DNA of 32,659 bases from Bacillota bacterium (GCA_022717655.1 JAIIAN010000005.1:1-32659); one strand, 5' to 3'; positions 1-8,905 are shown, numbered from the stretch's first letter. Notes: generated from the sequence alone by a model not told the origin. Made by a program: numbers and translations.

Positions 1-696
1 TCGTTTGAAATCATCAAACCGTGACAGATGCGTAAAGATGTAGGTGAAGACCTCTTCTCGCTTCTCCTCGTTGTTCCATGCTGCCACACTATCCACCAAT
101 GCTACGAAGCTTGCATATATCAGTTTGCCGATACGTAGCTTGTACTCATTCAAATAGTCTCTAATGTCCTCCCTGAATATCAGCAATGGCAGATGTTCGC
201 ACAGTCCCATAGCAATGGCATACGCTGCGTCTGGTCGTCCTTTTGCCAACACTGCTGGTATCGATTTCTTCTCCCAACGTTCCAATAGTCGTAGCATATA
301 CATGAAGTCGTCTTTGTCATCAGGGAAGAAGGTCACCACTTGCTGGAAGTACTTGGCGTATGCTTCCTCCAGATCTATATACAATCCCTTGGGCACATAG
401 TCTATCTTCGGACGTTCCATACAGCTTCGTCGTCTGCGCACCTCGGCTGCTTCATCCAGTCTTTTCTGATGGGCAAGTTGTTCTTCCTTGTCTCTACGAA
501 CCGCTTCCAACTCTTCTTGAAACTCTGCTGTCTGCATGGCCTCCGCACATAGCAACTTGTCTATCTGCTTTGACAGGTATCTGCTCCATGCCTGATAATT
601 GCTTTCATCCACGCAATCGGGGCAAGGTATACCACTCATGTTCCATGTATTCTCAGACAGGTAGAAAATCATGCTATATCTTTTCTTTTTGCTCAT
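1..696 (-). CDS. Hypothetical protein, 3' end outside window (partial)
   Basis: An open frame runs from an ATG whose last base is at 696 to the window edge, giving 232 codons with no stop, so the C-terminus is missing. The start follows a stop-rich gap after the neighbouring gene at 814-1674. The N-terminus (MSKKKRYSMIFYL) is basic, and residues about 56-90 are charged and heptad-like, consistent with a short coiled coil. The rest is predicted helical, with no signal peptide or membrane segment. A stretch near residues 155-200 (KGRPDAAYAIAMG onward) loosely recalls helical-repeat regions of SWIM-zinc-finger-associated bacterial proteins, but this is only an impression. No function is assigned. 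It may form a unit with the next gene, which is also unrecognised and on the same strand. Confidence 0.75.
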   Translation of the reverse strand, partial: MSKKKRYSMIFYLSENTWNMSGIPCPDCVDESNYQAWSRYLSKQIDKLLCAEAMQTAEFQEELEAVRRDKEEQLAHQKRLDEAAEVRRRRSCMERPKIDYVPKGLYIDLEEAYAKYFQQVVTFFPDDKDDFMYMLRLLERWEKKSIPAVLAKGRPDAAYAIAMGLCEHLPLLIFREDIRDYLNEYKLRIGKLIYASFVALVDSVAAWNNEEKREEVFTYIFTHLSRFDDFKR

Positions 697-813
697 ATCC
701 TAAAGTTTTTTAAGGAATATTGGGTGATAGAATATCTGAAAGGGCTTTATTCTGTTTACGACCGTATGTATTCTCTATGCGCAGTTTGCAAGCCCCAACG
801 GTTTTTATTCTGT

Positions 814-1674
814 TTATCGGTTTTTGTTTTTATCCATCTCCAACAAGTATTCAAACCCAAACACAAACGTGTTTCTCTTTACATCCCCATACAGAAAATC
901 CTCGAAACTGGTAAATGAAGACTGAAACATCTGCCCATAAAGCATATTGATCGTGTTAATATGCCAAACCATAGCATTACTATATCGTTGCTCTGTACGC
1001 TTGTCTTTCATGACAAGTGTCAGAATATGACATACAGCCTCCAACAGAAACTCATAATACGAGCAATGGCTCTCTCTGTCTGGCTCAAAGTAATCCACAT
1101 CTTTACAGTGTAGCCTTGCAAGTCGTTCAAGAAGATAGAAAGCATTTCCTGCCACCTCCTCATTCTTGCCATCTTCATATTGCTTCATAAAGATTTCAAG
1201 CAATGGAACATATGCCATAGCAGCCTTTTTCCCATCATTCCACGTGTTCGGTTCTATCCAAACCTTGTCGATTTCTTCACGCATGGTAGGGGTGAACCCG
1301 ATAAAATTGTAGTTCTTCCATGACTTCACCGTGCGCATGGCAGCAGGATACTTGTTAGGATAATTATTCTTGATGTCTTGTAGCATATGTCCAAGAGTCT
1401 CTGCCATACACTTGGCATGCATATATCGTTCTTTATCTGTCTCACTGGCTGCATAGTCACAACAGTCCGTGTACCATTCTTCATGCGGAAGGTCACTCTC
1501 CACTACATATTTACGTCTGTCTATGGCTTCTGACCAATAGGTCAGGTAGCGGATTAGTACGTCATGGGGCAATGCCTTCAGCTCTTCTACGACTTTCTGT
1601 ATTTTCTTGTCTACAACTAAATCGTAATAATCGCCTTCGGCGTTGTAGACGAAATCGAATGAGTCTTTATGCAT
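814..1674 (-). CDS. Hypothetical protein, 286 aa
   Basis: A complete frame from ATG at 1674 to TAA at 814. The protein is soluble, acidic and rich in aromatic residues and cysteine, with no signal peptide, membrane segment or nucleotide-binding loop. It looks all-helical, with conserved-looking aromatic patches (EEWYTDCCDYAA near residue 67, EDFLYGD near 264). I do not recognise the family. It lies 117 bp upstream of the partial gene at the window edge and 117 bp downstream of the metallopeptidase-like gene, so the three could be co-transcribed, though spacing is looser than in the polysaccharide operon. Residues about 180-215 (NAFYLLERLARLH) could be a helical-repeat element. Confidence 0.75.
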   Translation of the reverse strand: MHKDSFDFVYNAEGDYYDLVVDKKIQKVVEELKALPHDVLIRYLTYWSEAIDRRKYVVESDLPHEEWYTDCCDYAASETDKERYMHAKCMAETLGHMLQDIKNNYPNKYPAAMRTVKSWKNYNFIGFTPTMREEIDKVWIEPNTWNDGKKAAMAYVPLLEIFMKQYEDGKNEEVAGNAFYLLERLARLHCKDVDYFEPDRESHCSYYEFLLEAVCHILTLVMKDKRTEQRYSNAMVWHINTINMLYGQMFQSSFTSFEDFLYGDVKRNTFVFGFEYLLEMDKNKNR

Positions 1675-1791
1675 TTTCGTAGCTTTGTTATTTATTTCTA
1701 TTGTATTTCCTTTTCATTTTTACAAATACATCATCTTTAGATGACATCAGTGTATTAATTGAGTTTTACTCATTACAATCTCTACACTTTA

Positions 1792-3114
1792 TTACTTTAT
1801 AGTACTGTTGTTTTGGCTATTTTTAAATGTATATTCGCTAAGCCCCCAATTTTTCCACAATAGAGCTACAGGACATAGTTCTGACATCTTACTCCTTTCC
1901 CAAGGTTTATAAAGACAAATTTCAACTGCCGGATTTATGCCATTAGAACCATTACACCATGGATATAATTCGCAAGCTATATTTCCATCATGTAGTATGT
2001 TATATAGTTGCTTAACTGCTTTTAATAATTCAACATTAAAGCCATTATATCCATCAGGTTTTACACTGAAATATTCTTGACGCTTATCTCTCATTAGTGG
2101 AGTTCCAACATTCTTTACTATATCTGCAAACAGACTATTTGTACGTGCTTGTCCTATACTACATAAATCAATGATAAAGTGAGGTGTTTTTGTTCGCAAG
2201 TATATAGCATAATCCAGAACCTTATCAATCCATTTATGATATGCCTCATGTAGTTCAGGGTGATTGGGTACGTAGAAATAGCTTTTCATCTTTTTTCTTG
2301 CTTCTTCTCCTATGATTTTGAAATGAGAGAAGACATCCGTTTTATTGTTTCCTGTACCAATTTTAGCATTACGTAATTGGTCATACAAATCTTGTGGCTT
2401 CTTTGGGACATAATTTTTTGATTTCATGTCTTTCAAAATATCATAAAAAATATGAGCTGGATTTGTAAACATTAGAGAACAATCACACAAAGCCAGCACA
2501 TTCAATTTATTCTTTCCAAATTCAGGATATTCATATTCTACGACTCTTTCAGCTGAACAATATGGATAATCGGCAGATTCCTTAAAATCTATTGTGAGTA
2601 AACGTTCCATTATATACGCCATACTCTCTTTAATTGCATATGCACCAAATGAAAAAATATCACTTTCATTTGCAGAAACACATATACCCGTAATCTCTTT
2701 TAAGCCCTCTACATTTGGAAGATTTGTAAAATTATCTTTGCACCATTCTGTTATTTTCAATGATGGGATAGATTCTCCAACATCACCTAACGTTATTTCC
2801 CGAATTAGATCTTCTATTTCAATATAGTCCTTGTTATCATTATAGATATAAGGTATTATAATGGTATCGCCTTTCTTGTATTTATTGTTAATATCAGTTA
2901 CGATACTTTGAATATATTCTCCAATATAATAGCAATTCGTTAGACAATAGGTTGTCGTTATATCTTGTAAAAAGTGAATATATTCATGGAAAAACAAAGC
3001 AAATTCAGCATTAGTACAAGTGTTTAAGTCAATCATATGATCAACTTTCAATCTCATCTCAAAGAAAGCCGGATAATATTCTCCTGCATTTCCACTTGGT
3101 TGCTTGTATATCAT
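1792..3114 (-). CDS. HExxH metallopeptidase-like protein, 440 aa
   Basis: The frame is open from a TTG directly abutting the wbuC stop (3159), but the first ATG is at 3114 and gives a cleaner N-terminus (MIYKQPSGN), so I use it. Residues about 43-47 read HEYIH within a helix (FFHEYIHFLQDITT), the pattern of a zincin active site. About 120 residues later a second helix, KESMAYIMER, offers a glutamate that could be the third zinc ligand, as in gluzincins. There is no signal peptide, so it probably acts in the cytoplasm. The region is more AT-rich than its neighbours. It sits 45 bp behind wbuC, or 0 bp if the TTG is used, which suggests co-transcription with the polysaccharide genes. Family and substrate are unknown. 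The motif is seen in the sequence; protease activity is inference. Confidence 0.7.
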   Translation of the reverse strand: MIYKQPSGNAGEYYPAFFEMRLKVDHMIDLNTCTNAEFALFFHEYIHFLQDITTTYCLTNCYYIGEYIQSIVTDINNKYKKGDTIIIPYIYNDNKDYIEIEDLIREITLGDVGESIPSLKITEWCKDNFTNLPNVEGLKEITGICVSANESDIFSFGAYAIKESMAYIMERLLTIDFKESADYPYCSAERVVEYEYPEFGKNKLNVLALCDCSLMFTNPAHIFYDILKDMKSKNYVPKKPQDLYDQLRNAKIGTGNNKTDVFSHFKIIGEEARKKMKSYFYVPNHPELHEAYHKWIDKVLDYAIYLRTKTPHFIIDLCSIGQARTNSLFADIVKNVGTPLMRDKRQEYFSVKPDGYNGFNVELLKAVKQLYNILHDGNIACELYPWCNGSNGINPAVEICLYKPWERSKMSELCPVALLWKNWGLSEYTFKNSQNNSTIK

Positions 3115-3159
3115 AGATTGTTTGGATTCAGTCTGCCTATTTTTTTTATAAAACAACAA

Positions 3160-3747
3160 TTAATTCCCCATTTCCTTCATAACTTGCTCCACTTCTTCCA
3201 AAGGTACATTCAGCATACGCGACACATAAATAGGAGTTATCTCATCCATTCTACCTGATTGACGTTCCATGCCAATCAAATACTCGATATTCTTTCTAAG
3301 ATCGCCAAAATTGTTGGAGAATGTAGGAGCTGTTTTGTCTTCCGCTACCTTTGCTTTGAAAGCATCCAATGTTTCACTTCCATCTTCTCCATACTTTCCG
3401 TCCTTTGCTTCATATATGACAGACGGCTCTAAGACTTCCACTGTATGCCATGCACCAGGAGGTACCACACAGCCATAATTCCCAATGTTAGGGTAAAGAT
3501 GGATGCGCTCTTTTTCCTTGCCATTTTCGTCATAGATTACCTCTACAAGTTTACCACACAACAACAATACATTCTCATTGCTATTTGGATGTCTATGAAT
3601 GGGAACAACGGTTCCTGGCAGCAATGCATTCAAGATACGCTGTGAATTATCATCTGACGATGTACGTAAGTCATAGCTCTGACGCAATCTAGGATTCTCT
3701 ACAGCTTGCTCAAAGAGCTTACCTAAAAATTCTTTGTTTATTTTCAT
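3160..3747 (-). CDS. wbuC: WbuC-family cupin metalloprotein
   Basis: A 195-aa single-domain cupin. The central barrel carries a cupin motif 1 (PIHRHPNSNENVLLLCGKLV, about residues 50-69) with metal-binding histidines, and a motif 2 (PPGAWHTVEVLEPSVIYE, about 97-114). This matches WbuC, a small cupin found in O-antigen and capsule clusters, often with the FnlA/FnlB/FnlC 6-deoxy-amino-sugar genes; such a pathway is present near 28-31 kb. Its reaction is not established. The C-terminal about 50 residues form an extra helical tail (RMLNVPLEEVEQVMKEMG), so the protein is somewhat longer than simple WbuC proteins. It ends immediately before the metallopeptidase-like gene and follows the aminotransferase after a 250-bp gap. 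Confidence 0.82.
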   Translation of the reverse strand: MKINKEFLGKLFEQAVENPRLRQSYDLRTSSDDNSQRILNALLPGTVVPIHRHPNSNENVLLLCGKLVEVIYDENGKEKERIHLYPNIGNYGCVVPPGAWHTVEVLEPSVIYEAKDGKYGEDGSETLDAFKAKVAEDKTAPTFSNNFGDLRKNIEYLIGMERQSGRMDEITPIYVSRMLNVPLEEVEQVMKEMGN

Positions 3748-3823
3748 TATCGTTAGTCATTAGGTAATCTGTTCGCTTTACGAGGTACAAAAAGGAAAGA
3801 ACAGAATTGCCAAAGCAGTGAAA

Positions 3824-3849
3824 GCAAACCAAACTTGTTTGAAGTTTGC
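3824..3849 (-). terminator. Nested hairpin in 250-bp gap, possible terminator
   Basis: GCAAAC (3824-3829) and GTTTGC (3844-3849) form a stem around an inner CAAAC/GTTTG palindrome (3830-3841). Read on the minus strand the hairpin is followed by TTTC and more T-rich sequence, so it could weakly terminate transcription from the aminotransferase gene or pause it before wbuC. The remaining gap (3748-3997) holds no convincing gene. A 65-codon minus-strand frame at 3778-3975 is open but overlaps these repeats and is not counted. Confidence 0.35.
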
Positions 3850-3930
3850 CGAGTCGTGATGGCATTCGGTGAAATCAATTTCCAAATTGCTACTATAAAG
3901 TTTTTCATTATACGTATAGTTTTTATACGA

Positions 3931-3986
3931 ATGAGCGATTAACAGACATCTATGCAGCCAGCATATTACGTCCATTAATCGCTCAT
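3931..3986. repeat. 12-bp perfect inverted repeat with 32-bp spacer
   Basis: ATGAGCGATTAA at 3931-3942 is matched by its exact reverse complement at 3975-3986, just after the aminotransferase stop (3998). A smaller stem CGTATA/TATACG lies alongside at 3913-3929. The arms are much shorter than the inverted repeats that flank invertible capsule promoters in Bacteroides, so a transcript hairpin or protein-binding site is more likely. Function is unknown. Confidence 0.55.
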
Positions 3987-3997
3987 AAACAAATTGC

Positions 3998-5281
3998 TTA
4001 TCTTACGATTGCTTCTTTGATGCTCTCTACGATATACTTCACATCATCATCTGTCACATACGGACCAGCTGGCAGACAGAAGCCAACCTTGAAGAGTTCT
4101 TCTTCAATACCATTAGTATATACGGGAGCACCCTCATACACGGGTTGTTTGTGCATCGGCTTCCATACCGGACGGCACTCAATCTTCTTGCCAAGCATGA
4201 ACACACGCAATGCCTCTACATTTTCGTTAGGCTGACAGTCGGTTGTTGCTGAATCAACGGCGTGGATTACACCTGCTGCACCACCCACAGCAGTCTTTAT
4301 TACCTCCTTGTAAGCATTCTCTTGTCCTTGAATCTTAACGTCCTTGTCCAAAGTGGCAGCGCAAAGCCAGAAGTTGGCATCATAGCGTTTGTCGGTAGGC
4401 TGCTTGTGAATATGTACACCTGGTACATCCTTCAAAAGTTCCTCATAGAGTGATTGCACATGCTTGTGGTGGGCAATATGGTCATTGAGGACAGTCATCT
4501 GACCACGACCAATACCAGCACACACGTTCGACATACGATAGTTATATCCTATAGCCGTATGCTGATAGTAAGGATAAGCGTCGCGAGCCTGTGTTGCATA
4601 CCACATCACCTCGTTGGCTTCCTCCGCATTGCGGCAAATCATTGCACCACCACCCGAAGTAGTAATCATCTTATTGCCGTTAAACGACAGTACACCATAT
4701 TTACCAAAAGTTCCAAGCACTTGACCATCAAAGCGTGAACCCATACCCTCAGCCGCATCCTCCACAACTGGAATACCATACTTGTCGGCAATCGCCATAA
4801 TCTCGTCAATGCGGTAAGGCATACCATAGAGAGCTACTGGAACAATAGCCTTAGGCAACTTACCAGTCTTCTCCTTACGGTCAATAATAGCCTTTTCCAA
4901 CAAAGCCGGATCCATATTCCATGTCTCATCCTCAGAACCCACAAACACAGGCTTAGCACCCAGATAAGTAATAGGATGACTTGAAGCACAGAAAGTGAAG
5001 CTCTGCACCAATACTTCATCACCAGCCTTAATGCCACAGCCAATCAAAGCCAAGTGAACGGCAGCAGTACCAGCCGACAGACAAACCACCTTGCGGTCAA
5101 GCGGCTCTGTTCCATCACTCTTACTGTTGGCGAACGTCTCCAAATCTTTTTCGAAGGCATTCACATTCGGTCCCATTGGTACCACCCAGTTGGTATCAAA
5201 TGCCTCCTTCACATATTTCTGTTCCAAACCAGCCTCACTCATATGGGCAAGACACAGATAAATTGTTTTTCTTTCTTCCAT
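3998..5281 (-). CDS. DegT/DnrJ/EryC1/StrS aminotransferase
   Basis: A 427-aa PLP-dependent sugar aminotransferase. The cofactor-binding loop SAGTAAVHLAL is at about residues 69-79, the pyridine-nitrogen aspartate is in VVEDAAEGMG (about 172-181), and the Schiff-base lysine is in SFNGNKMITTSGGG (Lys204). Members transfer an amino group from glutamate to a 4-keto (sometimes 3-keto) nucleotide sugar, for example to make UDP-4-amino-4,6-dideoxy-GlcNAc, which often becomes the first sugar on the lipid carrier. The needed FlaA1/PglF-type dehydratase is not obvious in the window and may lie outside. The gene is isolated from the other sugar genes by the defence segment (5369-13848), 87 bp behind the HNH gene, which suggests that segment was inserted into the locus. 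Confidence 0.9.
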   Translation of the reverse strand: MEERKTIYLCLAHMSEAGLEQKYVKEAFDTNWVVPMGPNVNAFEKDLETFANSKSDGTEPLDRKVVCLSAGTAAVHLALIGCGIKAGDEVLVQSFTFCASSHPITYLGAKPVFVGSEDETWNMDPALLEKAIIDRKEKTGKLPKAIVPVALYGMPYRIDEIMAIADKYGIPVVEDAAEGMGSRFDGQVLGTFGKYGVLSFNGNKMITTSGGGAMICRNAEEANEVMWYATQARDAYPYYQHTAIGYNYRMSNVCAGIGRGQMTVLNDHIAHHKHVQSLYEELLKDVPGVHIHKQPTDKRYDANFWLCAATLDKDVKIQGQENAYKEVIKTAVGGAAGVIHAVDSATTDCQPNENVEALRVFMLGKKIECRPVWKPMHKQPVYEGAPVYTNGIEEELFKVGFCLPAGPYVTDDDVKYIVESIKEAIVR

Positions 5282-5368
5282 TGTTTATTGTTTTTAAAAC
5301 TTAGACTTTATCTAATTGGATAATGCTCATTCAAAGAGCAAATACTTTTCTATGCTTTTATCTTTCAC

Positions 5369-6325
5369 TTATTTCAGAATGTCTTTTGTTAGTTTTGCGA
5401 AGCACCTATCATTGCTATTCAAAAACTTCTTGTGGAAAATGTCTTCACGGATGTCAGACACTGACTTTCCCAACAATCCTGCTATTCGTTTTATTGTACC
5501 CTGTGGATACTTCGCCTTTAATTCAAACAATCTTAACGCCTCACACTTATGAAACTCATATCGCTCTTCCAAATGAAAAAAGTCCACATATTTACGAAAG
5601 CCATTCTGACATCGGAAATACAAATAATAATTACCCCTTGTCTTAAAAGATGTACTCGGTTTACGCCACATTCTCAACCTTATCTTCACGTTTTCATCGA
5701 ATTTATAATCTTCACCAGCAGGGTTGAATTTTTGTTTCTCTACGACATTGTCTCCTAATTCTCTCATCAGTTTTATTCTTGAATTGCAGACTTGACAAGA
5801 AGGAACAAAATTAAATAAAGAGAGCCCAACTATGGGACATTTTGTCTTAGGCAGAAAATGGTCTATGTCAAACTGCCTTTTGGCCATATGCGTAGAAGCA
5901 CTTATTACGTTATAAGTATTTATGTAAGCTAACTCACAGTAGTAGCAAGTAGTAATATGTAGTCCTGCTGCTTTCTCATTAAAGAAATCAGCTATTACCT
6001 CGTCATACTTATTTGTATATTTAAATATAGCATCGAGTTCCTTATATTCTGTAGACCTTACTTTCTTGCCACTACCTTTTGGATCAGGCATAGTCGATGG
6101 TATATGCAAAGCTAAAAATCTATCATACACATCAGCTATCACGTCTACATCCGCACATAATAGTTCTTCTACAGTTTCACTAATAGTTGTAACATGATTA
6201 CGAACTTTCCAGTCTCCCCAGTCTGTTTCCATCTGTAGCAAATCTGTGACAAATCTACTCTTGTAATCAGAAACAATTTTAGCAAATTCCATTGATCCCC
6301 TTGGAGGATATTTTATCCGTTTCAT
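5369..6325 (-). CDS. ptuB: HNH endonuclease, PtuB-like (Septu-type)
   Basis: A 318-aa protein with a zinc-stabilised HNH nuclease core: CYYC at about residues 127-130, FDIDHFLPK at about 152-160 with the catalytic histidine, and PSCQVCN at about 175-181, i.e. paired CxxC knuckles around a beta-beta-alpha-metal fold. I start at the ATG at 6325 because MKRIKYPPRGS resembles the usual N-terminus of these HNH partners. The frame could extend to 6388 or begin at 6292. With 6325 it overlaps the ATPase gene by 47 bp, implying tight coupling. In Septu the HNH protein (PtuB) acts with an ABC-type ATPase (PtuA) against phage. No reverse transcriptase is nearby, so this is not the retron-associated form. 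Confidence 0.85.
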   Translation of the reverse strand: MKRIKYPPRGSMEFAKIVSDYKSRFVTDLLQMETDWGDWKVRNHVTTISETVEELLCADVDVIADVYDRFLALHIPSTMPDPKGSGKKVRSTEYKELDAIFKYTNKYDEVIADFFNEKAAGLHITTCYYCELAYINTYNVISASTHMAKRQFDIDHFLPKTKCPIVGLSLFNFVPSCQVCNSRIKLMRELGDNVVEKQKFNPAGEDYKFDENVKIRLRMWRKPSTSFKTRGNYYLYFRCQNGFRKYVDFFHLEERYEFHKCEALRLFELKAKYPQGTIKRIAGLLGKSVSDIREDIFHKKFLNSNDRCFAKLTKDILK

Positions 6326-8630
6326 ATAAATCTTGGTTTTCAGAATACCATTCTTCAATCTCGTCCAACATATCCTTAGTTTCCTCACTTAGATAATTGT
6401 CGCCGATTATTTCTGATATATATTTCAATCTTGACCATTCCAATTGCTTCTGCCATTCTTGACGTTCATCACAAACCTTCCAATTACTATCATTTTTATC
6501 AATACATATGACTCTATGATACGCAGAAACAATTTCTGTTATCTTTCGTTGTGCATATTCTCCAATGGTATATGGCAATATGAAGGTATTGTTGAATAGG
6601 TCGTGAATATTGGCAGCAAATGTCTTATCAAAAGCATCCCCATGTTCTTTTCTTGACATACACAATATGTTACTATCAGGTATATCACTCAAAACAAACG
6701 GAGAATGAGTAATCAGAGTAATGTTTATTCCACAATTTGAAGGCAATTGCAATCCTTTAATAGAGTCAAGCAACAGGCTTATAAACCGTCTCTGCAAATC
6801 TGGATGGAAATAAAGTTCCACTTCATCCAACATGACATTCACATATCCATATTTATGTGTCGAAACATGGTTTATGTTAGAATTCATATCATCACTATTC
6901 GATTCGATATTTCTCAGATGATAGATTAAGTTGCCTAATGTATAAGCAATCTGACGTTCTCCAGAACTCAAACCTTCAAACGGAATTATATCCATGCATT
7001 GGGTGCCTTTCTCCTTGTATTCTTGCAAATGCTCATTATCTACCAGTTGCAGCGTAACAGTATAAGAAGGAGGCGGAAGTAAATCATCCTTGTTTATCTC
7101 ATGATAATCGTAAGCGGGATATAACTGAGAGCCAATTTTTGTCACCATCCATTTATATATGGTATCCACATCTACAACGGCACCTTGCTTTATATAATAA
7201 TCCTCATCTTTGCAGAATCTGAGATACGCAACAACCCTTCTAATCTTAGCTGTTCTGTGTGACCCGTCCTTCAGCAGATCTACAAGTCTTTTCTTAAAGA
7301 CAGCCTCATCAAAGTTATTTGAAAACGCATATGTCCATAAATCTTCATAATGCTTGTAGGTCCAAATTACCTTTATTGTCTTATATAGCAAATACTCCCA
7401 TGCTACATCTTCTTTAGCGTATTGCACACTTATCGTATTTTCCCAAAACGAACTGATGGCTCTCTCTATGATAAATATCCTTTCATTGTCGTCATCATTA
7501 TTAGGATGTTTCTTCTCCAGACAGAAAGCATAAAGAGTATGATATTTATTTTGAATTATATCATGAAAAAAGAAAGCTACGATATGATGTGTTTGGTTTA
7601 TTATACGAAAAGGAAAGAATTCGTGATTTATAGTTCCATCTTCATTTTGTTTATCTCTACGCTCAAAACAAAGCGATATAAGATTCTGCTTACCTAAATA
7701 GTTCTCCTTTTGCGCATTGATATACCCACCATTACGCATTGGATGAATAACAACTGGTGTTTGATATCCATCATTCTTATGAAACACACCCTTCAGCCAA
7801 GACTCATCTTCCTCAGTATAGTTTGTACCATGTTCCAATTTCTCTAAACGCTCTGCATTCGTGCGTTCATTGATATAGTCACGATAGTTATAGGCATAAA
7901 GAGAGTAGTTGCTGACTAAGGTATAAAACCAATCCTCAAACAAATGTTTCAATCCTGGCTTAGGCTTCAAGATTTCCTCAACAGATTCACTTCCATCGAG
8001 TATCACCTGTTTATCAATAGAAGCGTAATGCTCTATAACCCGATGTGTTTGCTTTGAGTATTCCCTATCCAAGACATGCAAATCTGTTTTATATATATCC
8101 AAATTCAATCTTCTGCCTTTACATGTTAAAATATTGATGTGATTATTTATATAAACAGCCAAAGAAGCATATACATTATCTATATAATGCAGATGCTGTG
8201 CGCTTGTATAAACATAATCTTCACCAATAATAGCTGCCGACATATTGTTTATCAATCTAACAATAGTATCTATCAGTGTACTCTTGCCTGTTCCATTAGC
8301 ACCAACAATTGCACTGATACCTATGTTAATTCCATTAGGTTCAGTATCCGAATAAAGAAGAATGTTAGAGTCAAAAGCATTCTCATTTACTTCAATCTCT
8401 GTAATCTCATGGTTGTCCTCTATTATTCTAAATCCTTTGTTGAAATAGAACCATTGCGAGCTGCCATAAAGGGATTTTTGAATACAATGAGCCTTACGCT
8501 CAGCGTCTCTATTATCCCCATCATATGGATAAAAACGGACACCGATTAACTTTAACCCCCTTGATGGAAGGATAATGTTTGTGTCATTTTCAATAGAAAA
8601 AGGTTGCATCCAAGGTCGTTCAATACTCAT
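6279..8630 (-). CDS. ptuA: RecF/ABC-type ATPase, PtuA-like (Septu-type)
   Basis: A 783-aa AAA_15/RecF-like ATPase. Walker A is GANGTGKST (about residues 110-118), the ABC signature is LSSGERQ (about 554-560), Walker B is VMLDEVELYFHP (about 599-610), and the H-loop is TLITHSPF (about 638-645). About 430 residues separate Walker A from the signature, a large helical insert in place of an SMC coiled-coil arm. It is also longer than many PtuA proteins, so it may be a distinct subtype. There is no membrane segment. The HNH gene overlaps its 3' end. In Septu, PtuA senses or regulates and PtuB cuts nucleic acid. The call as Septu-like is from gene pairing and motifs; a different ATPase-HNH defence family remains possible. 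Confidence 0.85.
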   Translation of the reverse strand: MSIERPWMQPFSIENDTNIILPSRGLKLIGVRFYPYDGDNRDAERKAHCIQKSLYGSSQWFYFNKGFRIIEDNHEITEIEVNENAFDSNILLYSDTEPNGINIGISAIVGANGTGKSTLIDTIVRLINNMSAAIIGEDYVYTSAQHLHYIDNVYASLAVYINNHINILTCKGRRLNLDIYKTDLHVLDREYSKQTHRVIEHYASIDKQVILDGSESVEEILKPKPGLKHLFEDWFYTLVSNYSLYAYNYRDYINERTNAERLEKLEHGTNYTEEDESWLKGVFHKNDGYQTPVVIHPMRNGGYINAQKENYLGKQNLISLCFERRDKQNEDGTINHEFFPFRIINQTHHIVAFFFHDIIQNKYHTLYAFCLEKKHPNNDDDNERIFIIERAISSFWENTISVQYAKEDVAWEYLLYKTIKVIWTYKHYEDLWTYAFSNNFDEAVFKKRLVDLLKDGSHRTAKIRRVVAYLRFCKDEDYYIKQGAVVDVDTIYKWMVTKIGSQLYPAYDYHEINKDDLLPPPSYTVTLQLVDNEHLQEYKEKGTQCMDIIPFEGLSSGERQIAYTLGNLIYHLRNIESNSDDMNSNINHVSTHKYGYVNVMLDEVELYFHPDLQRRFISLLLDSIKGLQLPSNCGINITLITHSPFVLSDIPDSNILCMSRKEHGDAFDKTFAANIHDLFNNTFILPYTIGEYAQRKITEIVSAYHRVICIDKNDSNWKVCDERQEWQKQLEWSRLKYISEIIGDNYLSEETKDMLDEIEEWYSENQDLYETDKISSKGINGIC

Positions 8631-8788
8631 AGCCTTAATGTTTTATAAAACCCAACATACAGAACGTCCTTCACTGAAGACGTTTTTCCATCGACTGGAT
8701 ATGGATTTTCTTTTGTTTCAATGTTTGTTATGTATGAAATGATATTCTTGAAAAGGTTAAAAAGGAGTGGTTGGCAATGGAAAAGCCT
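8627..8788 (-). pseudogene. Possible truncated reading frame coupled to the ATPase gene
   Basis: A minus-strand frame is open for 53 codons between TGA at 8789-8791 and TGA at 8627-8629. Its stop overlaps the ATPase ATG (ATGA), the usual layout of translationally coupled genes. The last part reads PYPVDGKTSSVKDVLYVGFY, which looks protein-like, but there is no ATG or early GTG/TTG start and a terminator-like hairpin lies inside the 5' part. It may be the remains of a gene that once preceded the ATPase, or chance. The family is not recognised. Confidence 0.25.
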
Positions 8789-8809
8789 TCACCAACCATG
8801 AAGCTCCTT
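8762..8809 (-). terminator. Rho-independent terminator-like hairpin
   Basis: Two stacked stems, AAGGAG/CTCCTT (8762-8767 with 8804-8809) and GGTTGG/CCAACC (8769-8774 with 8792-8797), are followed on the minus strand by TTTTT at about 8759-8763. It would end transcripts coming from the qat operon before the Septu-like genes. On the plus strand the hairpin is followed by ATTTT, so it could work both ways. Confidence 0.55.
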
Positions 8810-8905
8810 ATTTTAATCTGTTGTACTACGTTTTATCTCTATTCTATCACTAACATAGTTAGCGAATTGTGCTGAGTCAATGGTAAAAGCAAAGATGCTT
8901 TGGTA

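Noticed and set aside
3778..3975. 65-codon minus-strand frame between the aminotransferase and wbuC
   Set aside because: It spans three inverted repeats and has no recognisable features beyond a short apolar tail. It is probably non-coding.
3931..3986. Invertible capsule promoter of the Bacteroides type
   Set aside because: The arms are only 12 bp, the spacer is 32 bp without a promoter match and no invertase is in the window.
8139..8549. 136-codon plus-strand open frame antisense to the Septu-like ATPase
   Set aside because: It overlaps the Walker A coding region of the ATPase. It is rich in isoleucine, tyrosine and asparagine from AT-rich antisense sequence.
8779..8877. Plus-strand 32-codon hydrophobic peptide, toxin-like
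   Set aside because: It starts inside the terminator hairpin, has no neighbouring antitoxin-like RNA signal and is of a length expected by chance.
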